From positions 124,001 to 188,000 of the forward strand of contig NZ_JANHLK010000002.1 of assembly GCF_028682635.1 (NCBI RefSeq): a stretch of 64,000 bases of DNA. The letters are read 5' to 3'. Under the pieces are notes generated by a model. It did not search any database. It saw nothing but the letters and a program-made list of their open reading frames with translations, and was not told the origin of the DNA. The position numbers and the translations under genes were made by a program. Shown piece by piece: positions 35,144 to 44,841 of the stretch (the stretch's first letter is position 1; each line of letters begins with the position of its first letter). Source of the DNA: Pseudomonas putida. Lineage in GTDB: Bacteria > Pseudomonadota > Gammaproteobacteria > Pseudomonadales > Pseudomonadaceae.

Positions 35144-36757
35144 TCAGGCTTCGAGGCCGAGGATATCCCGCGCCACCGCTTCGGCGATGCGAATGCCATC
35201 GACACCCGCCGACAAAATCCCGCCCGCATAACCCGCGCCTTCACCCGCCGGGAACAAGCCTTTCACGTTCAGGCTCTGCATCGACTCGTTACGCGTAATG
35301 CGCAGCGGCGACGAAGTACGGGTCTCGATCCCGGTCAACACCGCGTCATGCAGCGAGTAACCGCGAATCTGTTTCTCGAACGCCGGCAAGGCTTCACGAA
35401 TCGCTTCGATGGCGAAGGCCGGCAAGGCCAGCGCCAGGTCGCCCAGGGCAACGCCCGGTTTGTAGGAGGGTTCGACGCTGCCCAGCGCGGTGGACGGCTT
35501 GCCGGCGATGAAGTCGCCGACCAATTGCGCCGGTGCTTCGTAGTTGCTGCCACCGAGCACAAAGGCGTGGGATTCCAGGCGTTCCTGCAGCTCGATACCG
35601 GCCAGCGGGCCGCCCGGATAATCGACTTCCGGGGTAATCCCGACAACGATCCCGGAGTTGGCGTTGCGCTCGTTGCGCGAGTACTGGCTCATGCCGTTGG
35701 TGACCACGCGGTTCGGCTCGGAGGTCGCCGCCACCACCGTGCCGCCCGGGCACATGCAGAAGCTGTAGACCGAACGGCCGTTCTTGGCGTGGTGCACCAG
35801 TTTGTAGTCGGCGGCGCCCAGTTTCGGGTGGCCGGCGTACTTGCCCAGGCGCGCGCGGTCGATCAGCGACTGCGGGTGCTCGATACGGAAACCGACCGAG
35901 AACGGCTTGGCTTCCATGTACACGCCGCGGCCGTGGAGCATGCGGAAGGTGTCCCGGGCACTGTGGCCCAGGGCCAGGATCACGTGTTTGGAGTGGATCT
36001 GCTCGCCGCCATCGAGTTCGACGCCGACCAGTTGGCCGTCTTCGATCAGCACGTCGGTCACCCGTTGCTGGAAGCGCACTTCGCCGCCCATGGCGCGAAT
36101 CTGCTCACGCATGTTTTCCACAACGCCCGTCAGACGGAACGTACCGATGTGCGGTTTGCTGACGTAGAGGATTTCTTCCGGGGCACCGGCCTTGACGAAT
36201 TCATTGAGGACTTTACGGCCGATGAACTTCGGGTCCTTGATCTGGCTGTAGAGCTTGCCGTCGGAGAAGGTCCCCGCGCCGCCCTCGCCGAATTGCACGT
36301 TGGACTCGGGGTTGAGCACGCTTTTACGCCACAGGCCCCAGGTGTCCTTGGTGCGCTGGCGCACTTCGGTGCCGCGTTCGAGGATGATCGGCTTGAAGCC
36401 CATCTGCGCCAGCAGCAGCCCGGCGAAGATCCCGCACGGCCCGAAGCCGACGACGACAGGGCGCACGCTCAGGTCGGCCGGCGCCTGGCCAACCATTTTG
36501 TAGCTGACATCCGGTGCCACGTTGACGTTACGGTCATCGGCGAACTTGTTCAGTACCGAGGCCTCATCGCGAACATCGAGGTCGATGGTGTAGATGAAGC
36601 ACAGCTCGGAGGATTTTTTGCGCGCATCGTAGCTGCGCTTGAACAAGGTGAAATCGACCAGGTCATCGCTGGAGATGCCCAGGCGCTGCAGGATGGCAGG
36701 GCGCAGGTCTTCATCGGGATGGTCGATCGGCAGCTTGAGTTCGGTGATTCGTAACAT
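35144..36757 (-). CDS. FAD-dependent dehydrogenase (COG2509 type)
   Basis: 537 residues. An N-terminal domain (about 1-95, LRITELKLPIDHPDEDL) precedes a Rossmann FAD site GFGPCGIFAG (104-113) and the second motif ILERGTEVRQRTKD; the C-terminus PAGEGAGYAGGI is the FAD-closing motif. These uncharacterised dehydrogenases are widespread; some relatives act on unsaturated lipids, but no substrate is known. ATG 36757 (MLRITELKL) is the family-typical start; the long frame before it has the composition of noncoding sequence. Confidence 0.88.
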   Translation of the reverse strand: MLRITELKLPIDHPDEDLRPAILQRLGISSDDLVDFTLFKRSYDARKKSSELCFIYTIDLDVRDEASVLNKFADDRNVNVAPDVSYKMVGQAPADLSVRPVVVGFGPCGIFAGLLLAQMGFKPIILERGTEVRQRTKDTWGLWRKSVLNPESNVQFGEGGAGTFSDGKLYSQIKDPKFIGRKVLNEFVKAGAPEEILYVSKPHIGTFRLTGVVENMREQIRAMGGEVRFQQRVTDVLIEDGQLVGVELDGGEQIHSKHVILALGHSARDTFRMLHGRGVYMEAKPFSVGFRIEHPQSLIDRARLGKYAGHPKLGAADYKLVHHAKNGRSVYSFCMCPGGTVVAATSEPNRVVTNGMSQYSRNERNANSGIVVGITPEVDYPGGPLAGIELQERLESHAFVLGGSNYEAPAQLVGDFIAGKPSTALGSVEPSYKPGVALGDLALALPAFAIEAIREALPAFEKQIRGYSLHDAVLTGIETRTSSPLRITRNESMQSLNVKGLFPAGEGAGYAGGILSAGVDGIRIAEAVARDILGLEA

Positions 36758-36852
36758 GGCAGGATCCGGTTCGCGGGGCGCACAACTGCGCCAGGGCGTT
36801 TGAAACCGGCGATTATAAGCCCCAAAGGCGCAGGCCCGTGAGGCTAAAACGA

Positions 36853-37518
36853 TCAGTCGTCGCGCGAACCGCCGAAATACCCGCAACCGCGCTGTACCTT
36901 GCCATCGATGCGCAGTTCGGCAGTCATGTGCTGCAGACTGCCTGTGCTGTTGTCGATGCAGCGTTGTGGCGCGACCCACAGTTCGATGTGCTGGTTGTTG
37001 GCTTCGGTGCTGAGGTTGAAGCGGCCTTCGCCCAATTGCTCTTCGACGTAGGGCACGGCCAACGGCGGCTGGCCGGCGCGTTCCACGACCATGCCTTTGC
37101 CGGTGACGCTCACGCTCCACTCGGGGGCATGGCCGGCGGCGCGCAGGATCAGCGGCTTGAAATTTGGATCGGCGCAGGCGGTGGCGGAGCGCTCGACTCG
37201 GTACAGCGTTTCCACGTCGAGCTGATCTTCGCCGTTACCGGGAACGATGCGCCCACGCACGTCGGCAAACAGCTTGCCCTGGGCATCGGCGAGGCTCGCG
37301 GCCTGTTGCAGGACGCTGGTGCTGCCCGTGTCATTGACCAGGTAACGGCGTTGCTCGCCGCACGGCTGGAACAGCAGTTTGCCGTCGGCGGCGCTCAACT
37401 GGCCCTGCAGGCGGGTCTGCCCGACGTGGGAGGCACTTTCACGCTGGCCGTCGAACAACTGGCAGGCCGCGAACAGGGGGAGCAGGGCAACAAGGACTAA
37501 GGAACGGGCAGCACGCAT
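36853..37518 (-). CDS. COG3650-type lipoprotein
   Basis: 221 residues: lipoprotein signal with lipidated C19 (PLFAAC), an N-terminal domain with a GKLLFQPCGEQRRYLV motif, and a C-terminal domain with APEWSVSVTGKGMVVER, typical of COG3650 putative lipoproteins (two related domains, one often annotated as heat-shock HslJ-like neighbour). AGGAGACC precedes ATG 37518. Function unknown; envelope location inferred from the lipobox. Confidence 0.85.
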   Translation of the reverse strand: MRAARSLVLVALLPLFAACQLFDGQRESASHVGQTRLQGQLSAADGKLLFQPCGEQRRYLVNDTGSTSVLQQAASLADAQGKLFADVRGRIVPGNGEDQLDVETLYRVERSATACADPNFKPLILRAAGHAPEWSVSVTGKGMVVERAGQPPLAVPYVEEQLGEGRFNLSTEANNQHIELWVAPQRCIDNSTGSLQHMTAELRIDGKVQRGCGYFGGSRDD

Positions 37519-37595
37519 CTTGGGGTCTCCTGACAAGTGCCGCCACGTTACTCAGCCTGACCGTTCATCACAACCCTGCATTACGCCGGGCTTTT

Positions 37596-37692
37596 TGTAG
37601 GAGCTGGCGCAGCCTGCGATCTTTTGATGTTGTTTGAGGTGATTGAAAATCAAAAGCCAGATCAAAAGATCGCAGCCTGCGGCAGCTCCTAT
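37596..37692. repeat. REP-type inverted pair, variable left arm
   Basis: The left unit TGTAGGAGCTGGCGCAGCCT is slightly diverged; the right unit, CTGCGGCAGCTCCTA type, runs into the stop codon (TAG, 37689-37691) of the SDR gene. Between them is a second short inverted pair (GATTTTCAATC-like). Confidence 0.75.
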
Positions 37693-38288
37693 CCCACGTG
37701 AAAGGTCTGGCCCGTCTGCAAGCCTTCGACGCTTTTGGCGTAGGCCAATGCCACATCCTCGGCAGGAACCGGCTTGTAGCCACGGAAATACGGGGCATAG
37801 CTGCCCATGGCTTCGACCAGGACTGTCGGGCTGATCGAGTTCACGCGTAAGCCGCGTGGCAACTCGATGGCGGCAGCGCGGACGAAACTGTCCAGCGCAC
37901 CGTTGACCAGCGCAGCGGATGCGCCACTGCGGATCGGGTCGTGGCTGAGTACGCCGGTGGTGAGTGTGAAGGATGCACCTTCATTGGCGAACTCACGGCC
38001 AATCAGCACCAGGTTGACCTGGCCCATCAGCTTGTCCTTGAGGCCCAGGGCAAAACTCTCTTCGCTCATTTCGGCCAGCGGTGCGAAGGTCACGTTACCG
38101 GCGGCGCACACCAGTGCATCGAATTTGCCGGTCTGTTCGAACAGTCGGCGAATCGACGTGCTGTCACTGATGTCCACCTGAAAATCACCGCTGCTGCGGC
38201 CAATGCGGACGATCTCGTGGCGCTGGGACAGCTCCTTGTCGACGGCCGAACCGATGGTGCCGCTGGCGCCAATCAAAAGAATTTTCAT
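37689..38288 (-). CDS. Short-chain dehydrogenase/reductase-like protein without YxxxK
   Basis: 199 residues, Rossmann N-terminus GASGTIG (7-13) and NAG-like motif CAAGNVTF (61-68). Where SDRs have YxxxK, this protein has A125-LV-N129 in SGASAALVNGAL, so normal SDR catalysis is unlikely; it may be a non-catalytic or differently acting member. The end (RVNSISPTVLVEAM) follows the SDR pattern. It is divergent from a LysR gene, a typical regulator-target pair. Its stop codon lies inside a REP unit. Confidence 0.82.
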   Translation of the reverse strand: MKILLIGASGTIGSAVDKELSQRHEIVRIGRSSGDFQVDISDSTSIRRLFEQTGKFDALVCAAGNVTFAPLAEMSEESFALGLKDKLMGQVNLVLIGREFANEGASFTLTTGVLSHDPIRSGASAALVNGALDSFVRAAAIELPRGLRVNSISPTVLVEAMGSYAPYFRGYKPVPAEDVALAYAKSVEGLQTGQTFHVG

Positions 38289-38394
38289 ACTGGCTGATCC
38301 TCGTTGGATTGAGTAAGGCTTCAGTTTAGAGTGGTTTTTTTCCGGCGATAAGCGGACTAATGGGCAACCTTTGGTTTTCAAATGGAAACAATCC

Positions 38395-39303
38395 ATGAGC
38401 GAAATGGATGACCTGGCCGCCTTCGCGGTATTGATCGAAGCGGGCAGTTTTACCCTAGCGGCGCAGCAATTGGGTTGCAGCAAGGGCCAGTTGTCCAAGC
38501 GCATCAGCCAGTTGGAAGCGCAGTTTTGCGTGGTCCTGCTGCAGCGCACCACGCGGCGCTTGAGCCTGACAGCGGCGGGCGCGGCGTTGTTGCCCCAGGC
38601 CCAGGCGCTGGTGGTGCAAGTCGAGCGCGCGCGCCAGGCCCTGGCACGCCTGAAGGACGACATGGCGGGCCCGGTGCGGATGACGGTTCCGGTGTCACTT
38701 GGGGAAACTTTCTTCGATGGCTTGTTGCTGGAGTTCTCCGCCCAGTATCCCGAGGTGCAGATCGAACTGGAGCTCAACAACAATTACCGTGACCTGTCCC
38801 GGGACGGCTTCGATCTGGCGATCCGCTCCGATGTGGCGATCGATCAGCGCCTGGTGGCGCGGCCGTTATTGGCGTGGCGGGAATTGACCTGCGCCAGCCC
38901 GGCCTATCTGGAGCAATACGGTGAACCGCAGACGCCTCAGGCGCTGGCCGAGCACCGCTGCCTGCTCAATAGCCACTACAGTGGCCGGGAGGAGTGGCTG
39001 TATCACCAGCAACACGAGCTGTTGCGGGTACGGGTTTCCGGGCCGTTTGCCAGCAACCATTACAACTTGTTGAAAAAAGCCGCCCTGGCTGGCGCCGGCA
39101 TTGCCCGTTTACCGTCCTACGCGTTGCCCGAGGAATTGGCTGACGGGCGCTTGCGCTGGCTCCTGCGTGATTTTCAGACCCGGAGCATGCCGATGTACCT
39201 GGTGCACCCGTATCAGGGTGGGTTGCCCAGGCGCACGCAGGTGCTGGCGGATTATTTGATTGGCTGGTTCAAGCGCAGCGGCGAGGCGCTGGACAGGCTT
39301 TGA
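38395..39303 (+). CDS. LysR-family transcriptional regulator
   Basis: 302 residues: N-terminal winged helix (LAAFAVLIEAGSFTLAAQQL, CSKGQLSKRISQLE, LLQRTTRRLSLTAAG) and a C-terminal substrate-binding domain (about 90-290). It is most like the CrgA/AaeR-type subgroup common beside oxidoreductases. ATG 38395 (MSEMDDLAAF) fits the family start. The 106-base divergent gap with the SDR gene should hold its operator; no co-inducer can be named. Confidence 0.9.
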   Translation: MSEMDDLAAFAVLIEAGSFTLAAQQLGCSKGQLSKRISQLEAQFCVVLLQRTTRRLSLTAAGAALLPQAQALVVQVERARQALARLKDDMAGPVRMTVPVSLGETFFDGLLLEFSAQYPEVQIELELNNNYRDLSRDGFDLAIRSDVAIDQRLVARPLLAWRELTCASPAYLEQYGEPQTPQALAEHRCLLNSHYSGREEWLYHQQHELLRVRVSGPFASNHYNLLKKAALAGAGIARLPSYALPEELADGRLRWLLRDFQTRSMPMYLVHPYQGGLPRRTQVLADYLIGWFKRSGEALDRL

Positions 39304-39316
39304 ATCTTCACACGGA

Positions 39317-39411
39317 CCCTGTAGGAGCTGGCTTGCCAGCGAAAGGGCATAACATTCAACGACGATGTTGACTGATACACCGCTATCGCTGGCAAGCCAG
39401 CTCCTACAGGG
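39317..39411. repeat. REP-type inverted pair, CTGGCTTGCCAGC class
   Basis: Perfect 26-base arms at 39317-39342 and 39386-39411, core GAGCTGGCTTGCCAGCGA, 43-base centre; between convergent lysR and livF. Confidence 0.9.
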
Positions 39412-39440
39412 TTCTGTGTTGTTGGCGGGATTGTGGCGGG

Positions 39441-39470
39441 CATAAAAAAACGGCCCGCGAGGGCCGTTTT
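39441..39470 (-). terminator. Terminator of the branched-chain amino acid operon
   Basis: AAAACGGCCC (39447-39456) pairs with GGGCCGTTTT (39461-39470) over GCGA. On the minus strand the stem is followed by seven T, 18 bases after the livF stop. Confidence 0.9.
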
Positions 39471-39487
39471 CTGGTTACCCCGAAGGC

Positions 39488-40189
39488 TTAGCCACCGAGG
39501 TACGCATCACGCACTTTCGGATCGGTCAGCAGCGCTTCACCGGTGCCTGTCATCACTACCCGGCCGTTCTCCAGAACGTAGGCGCGGTCAGCGATTTTCA
39601 GGGCCTGGTTGGCGTTCTGCTCGACCAGGAACACCGTCACACCGTCCTTGCGCAGCTGTTCGATGATGTCGAAGATCTGCTGGATGATGATCGGGGCCAG
39701 GCCTAGCGAAGGCTCGTCGAGCAGCAGCAGCTTGGGCTTGCTCATCAGTGCGCGGCCGATGGCGAGCATTTGCTGTTCGCCGCCGGACATGGTGCCGCCA
39801 CGCTGGCTGAAACGCTCTTTCAGGCGTGGGAAAAGTCCGAGGACCTTGTCCATCTGTTCCTGATAGTCGCCCTTGGCGGTGAAGAAACCACCCATGGAGA
39901 GGTTTTCTTCCACGGTCAGGCGGGAAAACACCCGACGACCTTCCGGCACCACGGCAATGCTCTTGCGCATGATCTGCGAAGAATCCTGGCCGACCAGTTC
40001 CTCACCCATGTAGCGGATGCTGCCGCTGTGGGCCCGAGGCGAACCGCACAGGGTCATCAGGAGTGTGGACTTGCCGGCACCGTTGGCGCCAATCAGGGTC
40101 ACGATCTCGCCCTGGCGGACTTCGACGTTGACGCTGTGCAGGGCCTGGATCTTGCCGTAGAAGGTGGAAACGTTTTCGAACTGCAGCAT
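39488..40189 (-). CDS. livF: Branched-chain amino acid ABC transporter ATP-binding protein LivF (BraG)
   Basis: 233-residue ATPase of the high-affinity Leu/Ile/Val importer. Walker A GANGAGKST at 34-42, signature MSGGEQQ, Walker B LLLLDEPSLGL, all intact. Its ATG follows the livG stop with no gap. Last gene of the operon before the terminator; works as a heterodimer with LivG. Confidence 0.96.
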   Translation of the reverse strand: MLQFENVSTFYGKIQALHSVNVEVRQGEIVTLIGANGAGKSTLLMTLCGSPRAHSGSIRYMGEELVGQDSSQIMRKSIAVVPEGRRVFSRLTVEENLSMGGFFTAKGDYQEQMDKVLGLFPRLKERFSQRGGTMSGGEQQMLAIGRALMSKPKLLLLDEPSLGLAPIIIQQIFDIIEQLRKDGVTVFLVEQNANQALKIADRAYVLENGRVVMTGTGEALLTDPKVRDAYLGG

Positions 40190-40957
40190 TTACGCTTCCC
40201 CCAGGTAGGCTTTGATCACTTCAGGATTGTCGCGGATCTGTTCCGGCGTACCGTTGGCCAGGGGGGTGCCCTGGTTGATCACGACGATGTGGTCGGAAAT
40301 GCTCATGACCAGTTTCATGTCGTGTTCGATCAGCAGCACAGTGACGTTGTGCTCCTCACGCAACATGCCTATCAGCGCCTTCAGGTCTTCGGTTTCCTTC
40401 GGGTTCAGGCCGGCGGCCGGTTCGTCGAGCATGAGGATCCGCGGACGGGTCATCATGCAGCGGGCGATTTCCAGGCGCCGTTGCTGACCGTAGGCCAGGG
40501 TACCGGCCGGACGGTTGGCGAACTCCTTGAGGTTGACCTTTTCCAGCCAGTACTCGGCGAACTCCATGGCCTCGCGTTCGCTCTTGCGGAACCCCGGGGT
40601 CTTGAACAAGCCGGACAGGAAGTTGGTGTTCAGGTGACGATGCTGGGCGATCAAGAGGTTCTCGACCGCGGTCATGTCCTTGAACAACCGCACGTTCTGG
40701 AAGGTACGCACCACGCCCTTGAGGGCGATCTTGTGGCCCGGCAGGCCCTCGATCGGCTCGCCATCGAGCAGGATGCTGCCGCCGCTTGGCTTGTAGAAGC
40801 CGGTCAGGCAGTTGAACACGGTGGTCTTGCCGGCGCCGTTGGGGCCGATCAAGGCAACCACTTGTTTCTCTTTCACGCTCAAGGCAACGCCGTTGACCGC
40901 CAGCAAGCCGCCGAAGCGCATGCTCAGGTTTTCTACTTTAAGGATCTCGCGGCTCAT
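40190..40957 (-). CDS. livG: Branched-chain amino acid ABC transporter ATP-binding protein LivG (BraF)
   Basis: 255-residue ATPase partner of LivF. Walker [10 protein letters not shown], the LivG-type insert with [20 protein letters not shown], signature [13 protein letters not shown] and Walker [13 protein letters not shown] are present. It overlaps the livM stop by four bases (ATGA), showing translational coupling. Confidence 0.96.
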   Translation of the reverse strand: MSREILKVENLSMRFGGLLAVNGVALSVKEKQVVALIGPNGAGKTTVFNCLTGFYKPSGGSILLDGEPIEGLPGHKIALKGVVRTFQNVRLFKDMTAVENLLIAQHRHLNTNFLSGLFKTPGFRKSEREAMEFAEYWLEKVNLKEFANRPAGTLAYGQQRRLEIARCMMTRPRILMLDEPAAGLNPKETEDLKALIGMLREEHNVTVLLIEHDMKLVMSISDHIVVINQGTPLANGTPEQIRDNPEVIKAYLGEA

Positions 40958-42210
40958 TTGCGCAGCTCCATGTGAGGACGTTGCATGGGCAGCAGACCCT
41001 GAGGGCGCCAGATCATCATCAGTACCATCAAGGCACCGAACATCAACATGCGGTACTCACTGAACTCACGCATCATTTCCGGCAGCAGGATCATCACCAC
41101 CGCCGCCAGGATCACACCCAGCTGCGAGCCCATGCCACCCAGCACCACGATGGCGAGGATGATCGCCGACTCGATGAAGGTGAAGGACTCCGGCGTCACC
41201 AGGCCTTGGCGGGCAGCGAAGAAGCTACCGGCGAAACCGGCGAAGCTGGCACCTAGGGTGAACGCCGAGAGTTTGATGATGGTCGGGTTCAGACCCAGTG
41301 CACGGCAGGCGATTTCGTCTTCACGCAATGCTTCCCACGCGCGGCCAAGCGGCATGCGCAGCAAGCGGTTGATGACGAACAGCGCACCCAGGGCCAGCAA
41401 CAGCGCAACCAGGTAAAGGAAGATCACCTTGTTGATCGAGTTGTATGCCAGGCCGAAATACTCGTGGAAGGTTTGCATGCCTTCCGCGGCTTTACGTTCG
41501 AAGGTCAGGCCGAAGAACGTCGGTTTCTCGATGTTGCTGATGCCGTTCGGACCGCCCGTGAGGCCGGTCAGGTTACGCAGGAACAGACGGATGATTTCAC
41601 CGAAGCCCAGGGTCACGATTGCCAGGTAGTCACCGCGCAGGCGCAGTACCGGGAAGCCGAGCAGGAAGCCGAAGGTGGCGGCCATCAGGCCGGCAATCGG
41701 CAGGCAGATCCAGAAGCTCAGGCCGTAGTAGTGCGACAGCAGCGCATAGCTGTAGGCGCCGACGGCGTAGAAGCCGACGTAACCGAGGTCGAGCAGGCCA
41801 GCCAGGCCGACCACGATGTTCAGGCCCAGGCCCAGCATCACGTAGATCAGCACCAGCGTCGCGATATCCACCGCGCCGCGAGAACCGAAGAACGGCCAGA
41901 CCAGGGCGCCGGCGATCAAGGCAATGATGATCCAGCGCTGGGTGGTCGGCAGGGTCAGGAAGTTACTGGCCTTGGCCGGGATCAGCGGCATGCTTGGCGA
42001 GGAGCGCCAGGCCGAGCTGATCTGCTGGTCGAACAGCACGCGCAGGAACATCAGCACCGAACACACGGCGATGGTGATCAAGGTGGCGTCGCTGGTGCCA
42101 TGAACTTCGAGGTTGATGCCGACGATGGTCAGCTTCAGGCCGAGTACCGGGTAGGCCACGGCCCATACCAGCAAGGCACTGAACAGTGCCTGTTTAAGAT
42201 TCCTAGTCAT
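40954..42210 (-). CDS. livM: Branched-chain amino acid ABC transporter permease LivM (BraE)
   Basis: 418-residue membrane permease. An extended N-terminus with extra helices ([20 protein letters not shown]) precedes the conserved core ([45 protein letters not shown] EAA loop). The long N-terminus is normal for pseudomonad BraE. It overlaps livH by four bases and livG by four bases. Confidence 0.95.
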   Translation of the reverse strand: MTRNLKQALFSALLVWAVAYPVLGLKLTIVGINLEVHGTSDATLITIAVCSVLMFLRVLFDQQISSAWRSSPSMPLIPAKASNFLTLPTTQRWIIIALIAGALVWPFFGSRGAVDIATLVLIYVMLGLGLNIVVGLAGLLDLGYVGFYAVGAYSYALLSHYYGLSFWICLPIAGLMAATFGFLLGFPVLRLRGDYLAIVTLGFGEIIRLFLRNLTGLTGGPNGISNIEKPTFFGLTFERKAAEGMQTFHEYFGLAYNSINKVIFLYLVALLLALGALFVINRLLRMPLGRAWEALREDEIACRALGLNPTIIKLSAFTLGASFAGFAGSFFAARQGLVTPESFTFIESAIILAIVVLGGMGSQLGVILAAVVMILLPEMMREFSEYRMLMFGALMVLMMIWRPQGLLPMQRPHMELRK

Positions 42211-43130
42211 ACCTTCTCAACCTCCGGACGGCCCAGCAGGCCGGTTGGCCGGAACAACAACACCAAAACCAAGAGACCGAAAGCCACGACGTCCTTGTAC
42301 TGGTCGCCGAAGACATCGGCGCCGAAGGCTTCCGCCACACCCAGTACCAGCCCGCCGAGCATGGCGCCCGGAATGCTGCCGATACCGCCCAGTACCGCCG
42401 CGGTGAAGGCCTTGAGCCCGACCAGGAAACCGGCGTTGGGGTTGATCACGCCGTATTGCATGCTCAGCAGCACGGCCGCGATGGCCGCCAGCGCAGCACC
42501 GATGACGAAGGTCAGGGCGATGATGTTGTTGGTGTTGATACCCAGCAGGTTGGCCATCTTGATGTCTTCGGCGCAGGCACGGCAGGCGCGACCCAGGCGA
42601 GAGCGGGAGATGAACAGCGTCAGGCCGAGCATGGCGACCAGGGTCACCACGAACACCACGATTTGCATGTAGGAAATCAGCACTTCATGTGCACCACCTG
42701 GCCCGAAGGTGAAGTTGCCCGGAATCAGGTTGGGGATGGATTTGTCCTTGGAGTCTTGCGCCAGCAGAACCGTGTTCTGCAGGAAGATCGACATGCCGAT
42801 GGCGGAAATCAGCGGGATCAGACGGTTGCTGCCGCGCAACGGGCGGTAGGCGATCCGTTCGATGCTGTAGCCGTAGGCACTGGTGACGACGATGGTCGCC
42901 AGGAAAGCGGCGGTCATCAACAGCGGAACACTGTCGAGTCCCAGCATGGCCAGCCCGGCGATGGCGATGAACGCCACGTAGGAGCCGATCATGTACACCT
43001 CGCCGTGGGCGAAGTTGATCATTCCAATGATGCCGTAAACCATCGTATAGCCGATGGCGATCAGGGCATACGTGCTGCCAATGGTCAGGCCATTAACCAG
43101 CTGTTGGAAGAAGTGATAGATGTCAGGCAT
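42207..43130 (-). CDS. livH: Branched-chain amino acid ABC transporter permease LivH (BraD)
   Basis: 307-residue permease with about eight helices; conserved start [20 protein letters not shown] and the loop [21 protein letters not shown] that contacts the ATPases. Pairs with LivM. It lies 233 bases downstream of the livK stop, with a hairpin terminator in the gap, so it is expected to be made at lower level than the binding protein. Confidence 0.95.
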   Translation of the reverse strand: MPDIYHFFQQLVNGLTIGSTYALIAIGYTMVYGIIGMINFAHGEVYMIGSYVAFIAIAGLAMLGLDSVPLLMTAAFLATIVVTSAYGYSIERIAYRPLRGSNRLIPLISAIGMSIFLQNTVLLAQDSKDKSIPNLIPGNFTFGPGGAHEVLISYMQIVVFVVTLVAMLGLTLFISRSRLGRACRACAEDIKMANLLGINTNNIIALTFVIGAALAAIAAVLLSMQYGVINPNAGFLVGLKAFTAAVLGGIGSIPGAMLGGLVLGVAEAFGADVFGDQYKDVVAFGLLVLVLLFRPTGLLGRPEVEKV

Positions 43131-43313
43131 TACAGCGCTCCTAAAAACCTGATACGCATTTCACTGGTGGAGTCATTTTCCCGCCCGGGCCCCGTGGATC
43201 TGCATCCACTTCGAATCCGGGGTTTGCCAGCGAACCGCTGATGACGGTTTTGAGATTTTCAGGTGGGGAGACTGGCGGATCACGCCAGCGCGGCCCAGGT
43301 ACGTTCGTAAAAC

Positions 43314-43339
43314 AAAGCCCACGGCACGCCGTGGGCTTT
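43314..43339 (-). terminator. Intra-operon terminator/attenuator after livK
   Basis: AAAGCCCACGG (43314-43324) pairs with CCGTGGGCTTT (43329-43339) over CACG; on the minus strand a TTTGTTTTA tract follows. It lies 25 bases after the livK stop and before livH. Confidence 0.75.
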
Positions 43340-43363
43340 ATTGGCAGTCAGTCAGGCAAGACC

Positions 43364-44491
43364 TTACTGAGGCTTGGCTTCAGTTTTTGGTTTGCCGAAG
43401 TGCCACTCGTAGACCACGAATTTGAAGTCTTTCAGGTCGCCTTTCTCGTCGAAGGCCAGGTCGCCAGTTGGAGTCTTGAAGGTACCCGCGTGGATGGCTT
43501 CAGCCACTTTGGTCGCGTCTTCGGACTTGGCGGCCTTGATGCCGTCGGCGATCACGGTCACAGCCGAGTAGGCCGGGAACACGAACGGACCGCTCGGGTC
43601 TTCTTTCTTGGCCTTGAACGCATCAGCCAGGGCAACGTTGGCCGGATCCTGGTCGAAGGATTTCGGCAGGGTCACCAGCAGGCCTTCGGAAGCGTCCTTG
43701 GCGATCTGCGAGATGGAGTCGTTACCCACGCCTTCCGGACCCATGAACTTGGCTTTCAGGCCTTTTTCCTGGGCTTGACGCAGGATCAGGCCCAGCTCCG
43801 GGTGGTAGCCGCCGTAGTAGACGAAGTCGACGTTGGCTTGCTTGAGCTTGGCGATGATCGAGGAGAAGTCCTTGTCGCCGGCGTTGACGCCTTCGAACAC
43901 GGCAACCTTGGTGCCTTTCTTCTCGAGGGTCTGTTTAACGGCGGTGGCGATGCCTTCACCGTATTGCTGTTTGTCGTGCAGGACGGCAACGATTTTCGGT
44001 TTGACGAAATCGGCGATGTAGTTACCGGCGGCAGGGCCTTGGGCGCTGTCCAGGCCGATGGTGCGGAACACCATTTTGTAACCACGAGCGGTGATGTCCG
44101 GGCTGGTGGCCGCCGGGGTGATCATGATCACGCCTTCGTCTTCGTAGATGTCCGAAGCCGGTTGGGTGGAGCTGGAGCACAGGTGACCGACCACGAACTT
44201 GACACCGTCGTTGACGACTTTGTTCGCGACCGCTACCGCTTGTTTTGGATCACAGGCGTCATCGTATTCGACGGCTTCGAGTTTCTTGCCGTCTACGCCG
44301 CCTTTGGCGTTGATCTGTTCAATGGCCATTTTGGCGCCGCTGAACTGCATGTCGCCGTATTGGGCTACAGGACCGGTCTTGGGGCCGGCGATGCCGATCT
44401 TGATGGTGTCAGCTGCGAACGAATGGCTGGCAACCCCGGCCAGAACCATAGCGGCAAACAGTTTGGAAATCTGCTTAGTAGCCTTAGTCAT
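43364..44491 (-). CDS. livK: Branched-chain amino acid-binding periplasmic protein LivK/LivJ-type (BraC)
   Basis: 375 residues with a signal peptide (about 1-26, ending SHSFAADTIK). The mature protein is a type I periplasmic-binding fold; C80-region EYDDACDPKQA and GHLCSSSTQ supply the conserved disulfide and ligand serines/threonines. It captures Leu, Ile, Val (and Ala/Thr in P. aeruginosa BraC). First gene of the operon, with its own terminator-like hairpin downstream and a 350-base upstream gap holding a palindrome. Confidence 0.95.
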   Translation of the reverse strand: MTKATKQISKLFAAMVLAGVASHSFAADTIKIGIAGPKTGPVAQYGDMQFSGAKMAIEQINAKGGVDGKKLEAVEYDDACDPKQAVAVANKVVNDGVKFVVGHLCSSSTQPASDIYEDEGVIMITPAATSPDITARGYKMVFRTIGLDSAQGPAAGNYIADFVKPKIVAVLHDKQQYGEGIATAVKQTLEKKGTKVAVFEGVNAGDKDFSSIIAKLKQANVDFVYYGGYHPELGLILRQAQEKGLKAKFMGPEGVGNDSISQIAKDASEGLLVTLPKSFDQDPANVALADAFKAKKEDPSGPFVFPAYSAVTVIADGIKAAKSEDATKVAEAIHAGTFKTPTGDLAFDEKGDLKDFKFVVYEWHFGKPKTEAKPQ

Positions 44492-44591
44492 AGTGCTCCA
44501 CTCTTACTGTTGTAATTTTTATAGTCCTGGCGCCGTTGGCAGCAGAACCGGGTCAGATATCTACGACATCCCCCGGAAAAGCCCCCCGGCA

Positions 44592-44607
44592 ACTGTACCG
44601 GTACAGT
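44592..44607. promoter_or_regulatory. Perfect 16-bp palindrome upstream of livK
   Basis: ACTGTACCGGTACAGT, 101 bases before the livK start on the minus strand, in a 350-base gene-free stretch (44492-44841) between livK and the divergent DUF2288 gene. The rest of the gap contains no gene I can support. A dimeric regulator site is likely; its protein is unknown. Confidence 0.6.
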
Positions 44608-44841
44608 GTAGAGCGCCGATTGTCAGCCTGGGAAGCTGGCGCCAGGGGGCAAAACTTGGGGGTGTCGCTTTTTTGAAAGAAAAAGTCAGAATTGCGGCGG
44701 GGTTTTGACGGGCTTATAGCCAGATTCCGTGCATTCCTTGGCTTTCCTGCGCTTTTCATTCGGTCACTCAAATTGCATCTGGGTTTTTCTGCCTGACCAC
44801 CGACGTTATCATTGCGTCGATTTCTTTTCCGGACCGGACCC

